A stretch of DNA of 32,064 bases from Purshia tridentata (lineage: Eukaryota; Streptophyta; Magnoliopsida; Rosales; Rosaceae). The DNA lies in NCBI GenBank assembly GCA_003254885.1, contig QANT01004293.1, forward strand, positions 1-32,064. Reading direction: 5' to 3'. Made by a program: the position numbers and the translations under genes. The notes beneath the pieces were generated by a model, which was not told the origin of the DNA, searched no databases, and saw nothing but the letters and a program-made list of their open reading frames with translations. Within the stretch, counting starts at the first letter, position 1; every line of letters begins with the position of its first letter. Of the stretch, positions 1 to 11,667 are shown piece by piece.

Positions 1-287
1 ATTTCATATTTGCAGTATAATTTCATTTCAGTATAGTTTCAGTTTCATATATTTACAGTACAGTTTTAGTTTTTCATATTTGCTGTACAGTTTCAGTTCT
101 TCATATTTACAGTACAGTTTTAGTTCTTCATATTTATAGTATAGTTTCAGTTCTTCATATTTACAGTACAAATTCAGTTTTTCATATTTGCAGTACAGTT
201 TCAGTTTTTCATATTTACATAACAGTTTCAGTTCTTCATATTTACAGTGCAGGTTCAGTTCTTTCAATTTTAGTTTCACATTATAGT
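1..287. repeat. 27-bp AT-rich minisatellite
   Basis: About ten imperfect tandem units of 27 bp, each built around TTCATATTTACAGTACAGTT, run from the window edge to about 287, so the array may extend further left. Because 27 is a multiple of three, one minus-strand frame stays open (28-279) and gives a nine-residue repeating peptide (Cys-Lys-Tyr-Glu-Glu-Leu-Lys-Leu-Tyr). This is best read as a by-product of the repeat and not as a gene. Units differ by a few substitutions and the last ones (250-330) decay gradually. Confidence 0.85.
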
Positions 288-3050
288 TTCAGTTTTTCTA
301 ATTTTAATTTCACATTACAATTTCAGTTCGTTAATAAACTTCATATTTATTGGTTTATCATTTTGTTTGATAATAAAAATTGAGAAGAGAGAAGATCGAT
401 GTGCAAAATCGAAAATGAATGATGTGCGAAGTCGAAGAAGATCGTTGTGCAAAATCGTCGAAGAAAAATAGAGAAGATTGCAACAAGTTTGAAGAACCCC
501 GGTTTTGGAAGAGTTTGGATACTATGTTAAACGTGTGTGGGTTAGGTGGATAATCTGATTGTTAAATATTTAACCTTATTATTAAATTTTAAGAATAGAT
601 GTATTATAGAGTAAATTGTATGGCTGTCATGCATCTTAGAGTAATTAACTAAAAAAAAAAATGAAAATGGGGAGTGAAAGTATATATAAAAATTGCTTTT
701 TCATATCCAAAACAGGAAAAATAATAGGTATGTGAGTGTCTCGGCAAATTAAAGATTTGGAGGATACGAAAAAAAAAGGGGAATTTACTTTCTCTTTCTT
801 CCCCAATAATTAGCTCAGACCTGAGTTGCAAATAAACGAGATATATGGACCAAATCTATAATAATTATCTCATATTATTTTGTTATTATTATTTGGTCAC
901 TGGCCATTACCAGGCGAAACAGCTTAACATTCAACTAATAATTAAAGTAACAAGTTGATGAAATGAAAATTGACAACATTGAACTGAGTGATGCTTGAGT
1001 AGCACATATATAGAAGAAGGAAAGCTAATAAGTGCTGGGAATTAGAGTAGCGCATGCGCCTACCAGCTGCTACTGGAGCTGTGCTTCCACACATAGTTGA
1101 GTCTTGCAGTTTTTGTAGGGATTATATAGCCAAGTAGAAAAATGGATACGTGGGAATGGGAATGGTTTGATCCAATAAAATGTGAGTGACTATTTTGGTA
1201 TTTTGGAGTAAGAAAGCTGTTTGGAGTAACAATGCTTCTACCCATTCATGTGAAGATTGCAGAAGTAACAAAGCTGTTTGGAGTATTTTGGTATGGAAGA
1301 TCACCACCATTAAGAAAAGATAAGAAACAAACCAAAGGAAGAACAAGTAGTAGTAGTAGTGGTGGTGGCTGTTGGGGTTGGCAATGGTGGCCATCAACTC
1401 TAGCTATAGCTCTCTTGCTACTTTGGACTCAATTGCTTCCATCTATTAATTCCATCTTGGTTCATTATATATATAATAATCTTTCGAGTGGGGCGTGAAA
1501 CTCGTGAATCATGGAAATTTTTGGCTTATATACCAATGCAATTATATTTAGCATGTGTTTGTTTCACTACATCTTATATATGTTAGTAGATTGTAAATAT
1601 GAAAAAATAATTATGTATAATAGTAACATCATCACGTAATGTACACATTTATGCCTTATATAGGAGTGAACGATGAATTTATACTTTTAGAGATAATATT
1701 AGTATCATATATTTATATTATAATACATGATTAATTATAGTAACTAGCAGTATTACCATTATATATAATAATTCCTTGTATATATGAGTAATTGATTATG
1801 TTGTCAAAATAACATTACATATATAATTTATTATTATTATTATATAATTCTTTTTTTTCCAGTTAACTTGTGTTTACCAACTTACATAGCAATCAATTCA
1901 TTTGACATGTTTTTTCCTTTGATCTAAATAGCATCTTCCATAATCAAATGGTCTAAGTCTATGTATAGTCACTGTTGACCAATAAGAAACATAGTCACTT
2001 TGCAACAATGACTTTTAAAAAGAACACATATGCATAATATTTATAAACCCACCTTTTATTTTTTTCCTACATAAACATATAAAAAACTATTAAATAAACA
2101 TAAAACATAGAATTCAAGATTATAAAGTCATACTTTCATATACACCTACGTTTTTATAGTAACAATACTTTTTATTGATAGTTATTGTCGAACATGGACT
2201 ATATTGTAAAAATATATTGATAGTTAATTTTCAAAAGTGATAACAATTTCGCGAGACAATAACAGTAAAATCTGACAATAGTCTCAAGCTTACCAAACAA
2301 TCGATTAATATATGTATACCAATTAACCTAGGGTCTATTGGACTTGGTTTATCGCTTATGGCCTAGAGTCTTATGTTTGAAGTTTAGGGTGGAGCACAAA
2401 TCTATACCCTACAAAATACAACCCTACCTAGGATCAAGACACGTCAAATGCTCAGCGTAGTGCTTAAATTGGACGTACCTTTTTAATATGTAAAATATAA
2501 TTTATCATTAAGCAGTACAGTAAAATAGGTTTATTAATTATTATAAGGTAAATTAGAGTTAGTCTAATTAGTTGAGGATAAAAGTTCTTTCATATACACT
2601 CAGATTCATACACTTTTCTCCCTTCTTCTGTAATTAAAAAAAAATTATTATATGAAATAATTTTACAATCACTTTCAAATGATTCATATGAATCATATCC
2701 TTATAAGAAAAAAGGAAAGTGTTTGTCTTTATCTCAGACGAGAATTATTCATATTACAAATTGACAAAATAATGAACAAATCCAATTCCAGGATAAGGAC
2801 TTCGAACCAAAGCCACATAAAATAATTGTCACGTGTTTCAACCCCAAAACCAAACCCAATGGACAAATGCCGAATGGTAATAAAAACAAAAAAGAAAAAA
2901 GTGAAATTTATACAGACATCTAAAAATTGTCTCGGGGCAACTATGTTTTAATTTTTAAATTATAAAATTTCATCTAAGCACTCAATCACATTTACAAGTC
3001 TCTTCAAAATTAACTTAAAACTTGAAAATGAAAAACTAAGGTTCACATAT
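288..3050. other. Gene-poor AT-rich intergenic region
   Basis: No convincing gene. Short open frames exist (for example 1232-1498 on +, 88 codons) but are low in complexity. Around 1200-1300 a short stretch is locally duplicated: the words AAGCTGTTTGGAGTA recur at about 1213 and 1270. A CACGTG core (G-box type) lies near 2831 with no gene downstream in this window to give it meaning. Nothing else is supportable. Confidence 0.6.
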
Positions 3051-3588
3051 ATGATTAAGGGGTTATTAGGCTGCCCATCGGTCGGTTTTGTTCAGTGGGC
3101 TTATCAAAACGGAAACTAAATACTTCGGTATTTTTTTTTATTTCTGTATATTTCAGTTTCGGTATTTGTTGTAGAGTTCGGTTTTCGGTAATTTTGGTAT
3201 CAAATACATTCGTTTACTTCGGTTCATTTTTTATTTAATTATAATAATACTAATTATTATATAGCAATATAAATTGAAATTTATTCGGATATAATGCTAA
3301 CATGCATATACCTTTCATGGATATATATTTGCACGAATAGTATTGGTAGTTTAGTATAGTACTAGTATTAATTGTAATAATATTAATATATTATAGTATA
3401 AGTAGTTTTTTTGTTTATTTATCATAGGAGAAGTGGAGGGTTTGAATCTGGGAATGTACGAAGAGAGTTTTTGTCTTCGACCAACTAGGCCAATCTCAAT
3501 TCACACTCTAATATAAGTAATTTAATAATACATATTAGTATATATCCTATTAATTTAGTATGCATATATATACCCATACATATGAGTA
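3051..3588. other. Intergenic, CGGTT-rich stretch, possibly decayed hAT-like element
   Basis: The stretch 3070-3230 is rich in repeated words such as TTCGGT and GGTTTTCGGT, starting near TGCCCATCGGTCGG. Similar composition is seen in the better preserved hAT-like element at 5454-6126. No clear termini or target-site duplication could be found, so this is only a suggestion of a decayed transposable element. No gene is seen. Confidence 0.3.
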
Positions 3589-3589
3589 G

Positions 3590-3612
3590 ATATATATATA
3601 TATATATATATA
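3590..3612. repeat. (TA)n microsatellite
   Basis: About eleven uninterrupted TA dinucleotides. It directly abuts the left end of the MITE-like element at 3611-3793, which fits a TA-rich insertion target. Confidence 0.9.
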
Positions 3613-3793
3613 GAGATAAATTCTCAGGTGCGAATGCTCGTTTGTGAATTTCCTTTCGGCAATCGGTTGAAACTCCTACATCGATTGATTGGTATACCCA
3701 AATGTAAGCCCCCTTCTACAAGGTCTACCGATCGGTCAGCTAAAATCTTAAAAAAAAAAAAATTGCGAACGTCCGCCCTGAGCAAGAACTGTA
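3611..3793. mobile_element. MITE-like element A (terminal inverted repeats)
   Basis: The left end (TTCTCAGGTGCGAATGCTCG from 3621) pairs imperfectly with the reverse complement of the right end (TGCTCAGGGCGGACGTTCGC, ending near 3788), giving inverted arms of roughly 30 bp around an A-rich interior. There is no coding capacity. The arms resemble those of the element at 15290-15531 (shared pattern CTCA, then GG(A)CGT-TGCAAATTT), so both probably belong to one non-autonomous DNA transposon family. Boundaries are approximate because both ends run into TA-rich sequence. Confidence 0.5.
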
Positions 3794-4360
3794 AATATAT
3801 GCATTAATTACTTAAAGAAGAGATTCTTATTTTCTTAACCTTTACTTTATTAGAGAATGACTCTATATCTTAACTCACACTTTTGATAATATTAATATGA
3901 TAAGACTATACCTTTATATTTTCTTATGAGTTTTTACAATATTAGTAATTTAGTATTTATGGTACAACTAACATTATAGTATATGAAAGCATATATAATT
4001 AAATTTCGGTAATTGTTTCAGTTTTTTCAATTGTTGATATTAGTATTGATCCAACTAAAATTGGAAACGACGAAGCTCGAGCAATCTTTAGACCATTGTT
4101 TGCCTAGATGTGGGCTAAGAAAAAGCCCAAAAGTCTAGAAACGCGTTCATGGACCCAAAACATCTTTTCGCCATATTCTTAATCTGCTTCTTAAAAATTA
4201 TCTTAATTTAAGAATAAAACCAAAAACTTAAAAAATTAGGAAAACCCAGCAGCCTCAGTGCACAGCCGCATGCTTGATGCCCAGCCTTGAAATTGAGAGG
4301 TTGCGACACTTGTCCTTGGTTTTTTTCTTCTTATTTGAGTCAATACCTTCAATTGAAAAG

Positions 4361-4373
4361 AAGAGAGAGAGAG

Positions 4374-4405
<32 letters not shown>
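4361..4405. repeat. (GA)n microsatellite
   Basis: A GA/AG run with one ACT interruption near 4375, followed by a longer uninterrupted GA tract. Such tracts are common in plant 5' leaders, but no gene is seen immediately downstream. Confidence 0.9.
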
Positions 4406-4408
<3 letters not shown>

Positions 4409-4683
4409 TGGTCTGGTGGAGTAGGGGAGAACCATGCTGGCGTTGACGAACGGCTGCCTGAAAAGATGGCAGGGTGAGGGGTGGGGTTGTTACGGTGGGC
4501 TGATGGGGTTTCCTCAGTTTTTCAATTTTTTATTCTTAAATTATTTTAATATTTCATTATAATAAAAGTTTAATATATTATTTTTAAACACTGAAATAGA
4601 TTATAGAGTTAAGCATAATTACTACGTATGCCATGTGGCAATCACTGGAGGTAGTGGTAATGCTGGCAAATTTTCTCTCTATG

Positions 4684-4734
4684 TATATATTGATTCCTCA
4701 ATTGTCGTAATGACAATTGAGGAACCAATATATA
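4684..4734. repeat. Near-perfect 23-bp hairpin
   Basis: The arm 4684-4706 (core GATTCCTCAATTGTC) is the reverse complement of 4712-4734 with one difference (a G-T pair in RNA), around a 5-nt loop GTAAT. The flanks show no extended inverted repeat. It could be the centre of a small MITE or a folded transcript. No function is assigned. Confidence 0.85.
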
Positions 4735-5453
4735 TGGTGGTATTTCATGTCATTACAACACTATTAAATTATATAGGGTACCAAATATGAAATCACATTG
4801 TTCTCACCCCAATCAATATCTCTAATATATATATATATACATATATTAATCAATAAATGCACTCCTATAGGCTCCTTGCATTGAGGAAATCCTAAAATAA
4901 TTTTATTTAAAGAATCTCTCATGCATGGGGCCTACTCTAGATTTATTTTAATAATTCGAACTATCTAGTATTTTAGGTCTATATTTAAAAATCATTCTTA
5001 CAAAAAAATTAGACAAATCGAAAACTATTAAACTATTTAACTTTGATCAAATAAATAAACAAACAAAATATTTTCATAAACACTTGAAATAATAATTATT
5101 TAATCAAACGTGTAAATAGTTTTAGATTTAGCTAATTTTTTGCAAATTAGGATGATTATTTAATGCAGACCTAAAATATAGAAGGTTTCGATCAATAAAA
5201 TATAACGTGGATTGAGCTTCACAAAATATATCTTATTTAACATTAAATAAGGGATCTCTCAGTGAAAGGGTATGTACACTCCTTTTTTCCTATATGTCTA
5301 TTAGTCTATATATATTTTAGGAGGGCGGAGATAAAAATATGTTATATTATAGAGGTCATAAATGTTGAGTTGGTGACATCAATTTTAGTTGTCACCCTGT
5401 CTTAACTAAAATAAATAAATAAGAGGTAACTCTCAAATAATTCCTCTGATCCT

Positions 5454-6126
5454 TAGGGGTGGGCATTTTCACCGTAAAACCACAGAATCAAACCAAACTG
5501 CCCCTAAAAAAAGGGTAAAAAACTGTATTGACTTTTTTGTTCAAACACCGTTACAAGAATTGAACCAAACCGTCTTTAATAGGTGTAGGCCGGTTTTAAA
5601 CCTAATAAAGCCAAGTCAAACCAAAATGTATCATAATTATAATTTTATAAATATATATATAGTTTATATATGATTTTAAATTAAAAAGTGACCAAAAACA
5701 TTATTTATGGTTTATTGTTTAGTTTCTTTTGGACTTTTGATTGGATTGGAATTTGAAAAGTGGAAACTATTAATTATTAAACACTATTAAACATATTTAG
5801 AATTTGGAATTTAGACTTTGGATTTTGTATTAGTGTATTACATGTATTTGTTACTTTTTTAGTTATTAGTATTTTCTAATTTGGGCTAAAAAATGCTCAA
5901 AAAACATATTTCGGCTAAAAAATATTCAAAAACATATCGAATTGTGTACAGGCCTAATTGTTCACCCGTAATACCGAACCAAACCGTAACCGTATAAGGT
6001 TTGATTTGGTTTGGTTTTCCTTTCATTTTTACGGTACAATACATCGAATCACACCGTTTATGTATTTACGGCGCGACGCATGATTTTGCACACATACCGC
6101 ACCAAACCGCACCGCACCCACCCCTA
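5454..6126. mobile_element. Non-autonomous hAT-type transposon (673 bp)
   Basis: The left end reads TAGGGGTGGGC, and the right end is its inverted match (reverse complement TAGGGGTGGGTGCGG). Outside them lies an 8-bp direct repeat, CTGATCCT (5446-5453) and CTGATCCC (6127-6134), matching at 7 of 8 positions. The TAGGGGTGGGC terminus and an 8-bp target-site duplication are typical of hAT elements in plants. The subterminal regions are dense in ACCAAACCG / GGTTTGGTTT words on both strands. There is no transposase reading frame, so the copy would depend on an element elsewhere. Confidence 0.85.
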
Positions 6127-6249
6127 CTGATCCCTCAAGCATATATTTTTCCCAAGATTTTGGAATAAAAAAGGACCAAGTTGCGCTAGCTATCGGCAAT
6201 TTGGTATTTGAACTAATTAATAATCTTTAGTTAAAACATATATTAATTA

Positions 6250-6468
6250 GGGTTAATTACAAATAAATCAATAAAATATTTCACAATTACATTTTAATTG
6301 ATGCATTTTTTCGTAGTTTCATTTTAATCACTATTGTCCAAAAGTAGATTGAGTTTAGTGACTAAAGTGGAATATAATTTCAAAATTCATTGACTTTTAT
6401 GGGAAAATAAAATTTGCATTGACCATTATGTAATATTGAAATATTTTATTGATTTAAATGTAATTTTC
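6250..6468. mobile_element. Mutator-like MITE with 11-bp target-site duplication
   Basis: The left arm (GGGTTAATTACAAATAAATC, continuing to about 6283) matches the reverse complement of the right end (GAAAATTACATTTAAATC and on), sharing AAATCAATAAAATATTTCA. Identical 11-bp direct repeats, TATATTAATTA, flank it at 6239-6249 and 6469-6479. Long inverted repeats with a 9-11 bp duplication fit the Mutator superfamily. The low complexity of the duplicated sequence keeps confidence moderate. No coding sequence is present. Confidence 0.65.
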
Positions 6469-6482
6469 TATATTAATTATCC

Positions 6483-7884
6483 CTAGCTGATAGCTTGTGC
6501 TTGACTTTGCGCTTAGCTACCTACTAATTAATTTACCAAGAAAAGGGAAAGACTCAATTAGCTCCTTAATTGGCTTATTAATTGACTATTACAACGTGTG
6601 GGGTTATGGGCCGGGTTATTATATACAACAGGAAGTAATAGAGACGACCTTACCATGATATGAATAGGAACAACATTGGAATAACATATTTATATAGACA
6701 TAAGTATAGACTATAGAGGAAGTGTTTCCCTATAGATTTTAAATTATAAATAAAAGTATGTGAGCATACATACTGCTGTAATGTGGGTCGTAATTAAATG
6801 TTGTGTGATATTTTTTTTCTTGATGAAATAAAGTTGTGTATGTTTTTTGTGCTTGTACAAATACTAGATCTCTGTCATATTCAAAGTTGCTCTTGTATTA
6901 ATTATGTTATGAATTAATTTTACTTGGTGAGCCAAAATTTTAAAAGGTAACATGCATTTAAATTTCTAAAGTCATATATATTAGTGATATAATTTTAAAA
7001 TAATCATGTTAGCTATATGACATCCTAAAGTCAACACATAATTAGTTTAAGCTAGAGAATTTCTCAGTTAATTACATGGGTAATCACCATATAGTTTAAG
7101 CTAGTTATAGGCTTATAGCTTATAAATGCCATAGGTAAGTGTTGGCACTGAAATGATCGGCTCTTTTCAATTCGAGATATCTTAATTGCTTGCTTTTATA
7201 AAACGTCTAGAATGAATTGGATCTACATTTGTCTGAAAAAACAGTAATACTGTACATATATATGCCATTGAATACGAAGGACTGCATCTAAAACTCCATT
7301 ATTTTTATTGCACTCTAAAATTCTAACAAATTGTTTTGTTCCAACAAAAATATAAGAACCCAAAATTCTGGTAAGCTTTTTTCTTAAAAGAAAATTATAT
7401 TTCCATATTTCCATGAAATTAGATTTTCTTAAACAAGGTGTTAGTTTGCTTGTTAATTTCGGGGTCCTTCGGCTTCATATATACATATCTGTACAATACT
7501 GTTAAATTATTATTACATAAATAAGTACATTATTAACATCTTTACAAATATGAACATTAATGTCGTAATGCACATAATTTAATATTAATATACCTACAAA
7601 CATGTTCATAATATCATATTAGTGTACCCACAAATATGTAGGTAAATATTAATGCACATACATATATATTCATAAACTAATATTTACCTACCAATATATG
7701 AAATAAAAGGGCAAAACGAAAATTATAGCCAATCTACAACAATTGCAACTAATTCCCTCATAGTTTCAATATTAATGATCTCTCATTCAATAATAATAAA
7801 TTACATGTTGGTAACTTTATATGGGTTTTGTTTTTTTTCAGTACCCCAATGATGTAAATCCATGTAAAGTTGAGATACTGAAAT
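6483..7884. other. AT-rich intergenic region
   Basis: No gene is supportable. A perfect 14-bp inverted repeat (GTAGGTAAATATTA at 7638-7651 and its complement at 7678-7691) sits in a stretch where the words ACCTACAAA and AATATTA recur (7590-7700), perhaps a decayed MITE. Confidence 0.55.
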
Positions 7885-8340
7885 GTCACATATTTAATAT
7901 ATATTACATATATCGTGCCCTACAGCCCTACATGGTGTCCGTATTTCATAATATAATTATATATATATATATTAATTATATGGTTGGAAAGAATAATGAG
8001 ACACGGCAATAGGTAGTGAGTGGTGACGGTAACACAGTTTTAAACAATGCTCCAGGACCACACCAACCGTACAAGGACCACAAGTTTATATATATACACC
8101 TCAATTATGCACATAATAATACCAATCAAAGCAACCAAAGACAACACTTTCTCATTCCTATATTTGATTATAATTCTCCTATGATCACGACTAAAATGAT
8201 AAACCCCAATTCATTTGAGAAAGGACCCCCTATTTTCTGTCTTTTTGCATGGAACAAATTTGGAAAATAAGATTCCCCAATTCCTAGTAATCCAATTTCA
8301 ATCCCAAATCACACCGGTCGTTATATGGTTCATTCATACC
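7885..8340. repeat. Upstream flank of gene 1, copy 1 of a direct duplication
   Basis: This stretch is repeated in the same orientation at 11668-12099. Shared blocks include TACATGGTGTC-GTATTTCATAATATA, GGACCACAAGTTT, CAATTATGCACATAATAATA and AAGATTCCCCAATTCCTAGT. The two copies differ by scattered substitutions and small indels, so the event is not very recent. This copy lies about 560 bp before the start of gene 1 and may hold part of its promoter. Short frames inside it (for example 8016-8270) are not preserved in the second copy and are not genes. Confidence 0.85.
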
Positions 8341-8825
8341 GCTTAGCTAGGAGTAATGTTAGAGACACCAAACAAATTTTAAATTATTTAAGATAATTAA
8401 TATGCAACATTTCATTGCTCACTTTGAACCTATTTATTAACTAATAATAAAAATTCTATATCATGAGACATTATATTCAAATTTAAAAAAGCTTTAGGGA
8501 TCCGGCTCCTTTGCCTTTCACGCCTATGTTGTTGGTGTCTTTCATAAAATCTTATCATTTCAAGCAATTCAATGGATGGTTGAAGGAGGCCACATCAATT
8601 TATTTAATATTCAATTAAAAATATACTATTAGTACCCTTTAAACTATCAGATCATTTGAAGGAACAAAATTTTATAAAAAATACTCAACAATACGGTTTT
8701 GAAAAGCATACAAGCTAAATCCAAACTCTTCTTTAGCATTATTGCTCCGAAACTCAAATTCTTTAAATAATCTAGTACCATATAGATAAGCATGGTGTTT
8801 TTAAGACTATTATTATTTTTTACAC
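8341..8825. other. Proximal upstream region of gene 1
   Basis: AT-rich sequence between the duplicated flank and the TATA-like box of gene 1. No gene seen. This part has no counterpart in the second copy of the flank. Confidence 0.5.
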
Positions 8826-8833
8826 TATAAAAT
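8826..8833 (+). promoter_or_regulatory. TATA-like box of gene 1
   Basis: TATAAAAT lies 69 bp before the ATG at 8895, which would leave a 5' leader of roughly 35-40 nt. Inferred from position and sequence only. Confidence 0.5.
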
Positions 8834-8894
8834 TTAGAGTTGTGAATCCCACCCCTCACTTTAATCTAATATTGCTCTATCATTAATCAAATCC

Positions 8895-10528
8895 ATGGCC
8901 ACTAATCCAAGTAACATGCTCTATCATTATTTGCCATTCTTCATTTGCTTCAGTGCTGCCTTCTTCCTTTACTTCTTCATCAAAACCCACCTTATACCGA
9001 AGCCTGTAGTACTTCAAGGCCCACCGAGCCCACCAGCCCTACCCATTATCGGCCACCTCCATCTCATCGGCTCCGTCATACCACAGTCCTTCCAAACCTT
9101 AGCTCGCTGCTACGGCCCTCTCCTACAGCTCCGCTTGGGAGCTTCCACATGTATTGTGGTCTCCAACGCGATTGTCGCCAATGAAATATTCAAAACACAT
9201 GACTTGGATTTCTCTAACAGGCCTGAATTCGGCTCCTCTGAGCACTTCATTTATAGAGGGTCTCGGTTTCTATTGGCCGAGTATGGCGAGTACTGGCGGT
9301 TCATGAAGAAGCTTTGCATGAACAAGCTTCTGGCTGCCCCGCAGCTCAACAAATCCATTGGCATCCGCGAGGAAGAGGTGGGGAAGCTCATGGAGAGGAT
9401 AACGAAGAGCGCGAGGGAAGGAGAAACGTGTGATTTGAGCAGTCAGCTGACGACGCTGACGAACAACACGATATGCAGGATGGCGATGAGTTCGAGGTGC
9501 TCAGGAAGTGAGAACGAGGCCGAGGAGATCAAGAAGCTGATCGAGGAGTGCATGAAACTGGGAGCAAAGTTGAGTGTGGGTGATGTGTTGGGGCCTCTGA
9601 AGATGTTTGATTTTTCTGGGACTGCGAAGAAGCTTGCATCGGTGTTGCAAAGGTTCGATGGGCTGGTGGAAGGAATCATGAAGGAACATGAAGAGGGTTT
9701 TGAAGGAGCACAACGAAAAGGAGACTTAATGGATATATTGTTGGAGATTTATAGAGACCCTGCTTCTGAAGTGAAGATATCAAGGACTGACATTAAATCC
9801 TTCTTGCTTGTAAGATATATTTCTTTGCCTTGCTATTAATTATCTCTCTCTTTCTCTATATCAAACATAATACTTATTTGTTAATTAACTAGGACATATT
9901 CATGGCCGGGACTGATACATCATCAGCAGCCATGCAATGGGCCATGGGGGAGCTTCTCAATAATCCACAAGCTTTCAAAAAGCTTAGGAAGGAGATCAAG
10001 ATAGTTGTAGGGGCTAAAAGGCTGGTCAGAGAATCAGACATACCAAATCTCCCTTATCTCCGAGCAGTGATCAAGGAAACCCTAAGACTTCACCCTTCAG
10101 GACCCTTAATTATTAGACAATGTGGTGTTCGTGATTGTAAGGTGTACGGCTTTGTTATTAAGGCCAAGGCACGTGTCCTAATCAATGCTTATGCCATTAT
10201 GCGCGACCCTGAGATGTGGACAGATCCAGACCGATTCATACCTGAGAGGTTTTTGGATAGCTCGGAGGAAAAAATTGGAGAACATCAAATGGATTTGAAG
10301 GGCCAGAATTTCCGATACGTTCCGTTCGGAAGTGGGCGGAGAGGTTGTCCCGGCGCAAATCTTGCTATTCTGGTGATGCACCAGACTATTGCAGCCTTGG
10401 TCCAGTGCTTTGATTGGAAAGTCAAGGATGGAGAGAAGATTGATTTGAAACTAGGGTTAGGGTTTGCAGCAGAAATGGCAAAATCACTTGTGTTATACCC
10501 TAGCGTACATCTCAATCCTAAAATGTAG
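8895..10528 (+). CDS. Cytochrome P450, CYP712/CYP705-like (CYP93 clan), gene 1
   Basis: Two exons, 8895-9809 and 9893-10528, joined across a phase-0 GT-AG intron, give 516 aa. An N-terminal hydrophobic anchor (about residues 9-29) precedes a proline-rich hinge [16 protein letters not shown] (42-57), as in ER-bound microsomal P450s. Visible motifs are the C-helix WRFMKKLC, I-helix AGTDTS (310-315), K-helix ETLR (367-370), PERF (422-425) and the haem loop [10 protein letters not shown] with thiolate Cys457. The segment FGSSEHFIYRGSRF and the C-terminal FAAEMAKSLVLYP resemble CYP712/CYP705 more than CYP93B. Family members oxidise terpenoids, strigolactone-related or phenolic compounds; the substrate here is unknown. 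All catalytic motifs are intact, so it is probably functional. It is the first of three P450 genes on the same strand, and its flanks are duplicated downstream. An AATAAA lies at 10620-10625. Confidence 0.9.
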
Positions 10529-10598
10529 TTTTGTATATAGTGAAAATGGAGGCAAAGCTAGAGCTAGCCTAGCTTGTTTGCTCATTACACTAGTCTTT

Positions 10599-10870
10599 GT
10601 TATCCGAAACAATCTTTTTAATAAAAATTTGTTAATTCAGGGGTCTATTATAAAGTAATATTAAAACCTAAATACAAACGTATTATTAGTGATTCAAGGG
10701 CCACAAGTAAAATCTGTTGATTTTTCAATAATGCAAATTTTAAAATGTTGTATTTAAATGGGAAATTAATTGGATAATATCTAACAACTAAGCTTACGCA
10801 TAATTTGTTTCATTGGAGACTAAAAAATTGAATAAGGACTTGATGACGTGGAAGACAATGTTGTATTGTG
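10599..10870. repeat. 3' flank of gene 1, copy 1 of a direct duplication
   Basis: The stretch starting TTATCCGAAAC-ATCTTTTTAATA, including the likely poly(A) signal of gene 1, is repeated at 12410-12690. Shared blocks include AGTAATATTAAAACCTAAATAC, AACTAAGCTTACGCATAATT and GAATAAGGAC-TGATGACGTG. Confidence 0.85.
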
Positions 10871-11667
10871 AAACTCTAAATGATAAATGATAAACTAAAC
10901 GATAAACTAAACAAAATGATAATTGTATAAGGAGATTAAAAGATAAACTAAATGACCCAAATGGTTCGTGCTCATGCTTGGCTCATTCCTGTGTTGTGTC
11001 TGGGTCTAAATAGGCTCTATATGCAGCCCACCTAGCTCCACATATAGTCCACCCACCCGGCCCATTTATTCCTTTGGTTTACATAATCCTCTTTTTTTTT
11101 CTTTTTTTTTTCATTTACTCAGCCATAATTACATAGGCCATTTACTCTTTAGCCTTATTTCGAGTTTTTATTAATATAGAAAAAAGTTTGAAACTCTAGT
11201 CCACCTAAGTTTTAAATCTTTGTTTTGGGCCTAATAGCGATTCATAAAAAGTTGTAGTTATACACTTTCCGCATAAATGCTCTAAACATAACTGGTTATA
11301 AAATTAATACGAAGTAACTGGTTATAAAATTCATACAAAGTTAACCATGTTTTTTGGCCTACCACATGATATAATCTCATTATTTGAATTGCGCATTATA
11401 TAGTCCTTACTTCAAAAATTATTTTTCTAATAAATCATAAATCTATTATTCATTTGATTATAATAGCTACCAATTACATGCTTTTTCGTTTATTTATTTG
11501 ACCACAGTGTTAGATGACCAAATAATTTATGACTTGGTTAATTTTTTACAATACTAATATTTGAAGTGAAACCTAAAAAGTGAGCGGTTCAGTTTTTAAA
11601 ACTACTAATATAGTGGGCCTAAGATGATAATTTTTATTAAAGCGCTCTTCTAAACTTTTGTATGAGA
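10871..11667. other. Intergenic region between gene 1 and the relic copy
   Basis: AT-rich with polypyrimidine runs at 11090-11115. No gene seen. Confidence 0.55.

Larger units (their letters stand above)
3794..5445. other. Gene-poor intergenic region with simple repeats
   Basis: No gene seen. Apart from the GA microsatellite and the hairpin listed separately, the stretch 4060-4520 is somewhat GC-richer and contains an unassigned purine-rich segment. The rest is AT-rich non-coding DNA. Confidence 0.6.

Noticed and set aside
28..279. 83-codon minus-strand open frame with a repeating CKYEELKLY peptide
   Set aside because: It is entirely explained by the 27-bp tandem repeat, whose unit length is a multiple of three.
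1232..1498. 88-codon + strand frame with a serine/glycine run and a hydrophobic C-terminal part
   Set aside because: Low-complexity composition (AGT/GGT repeats), an overlapping open frame on the other strand, no recognisable domain and no clear promoter.
8016..8270. 84-codon + strand frame upstream of gene 1
   Set aside because: The duplicated copy at 11668-12099 does not preserve the frame, so there is no sign of coding constraint.
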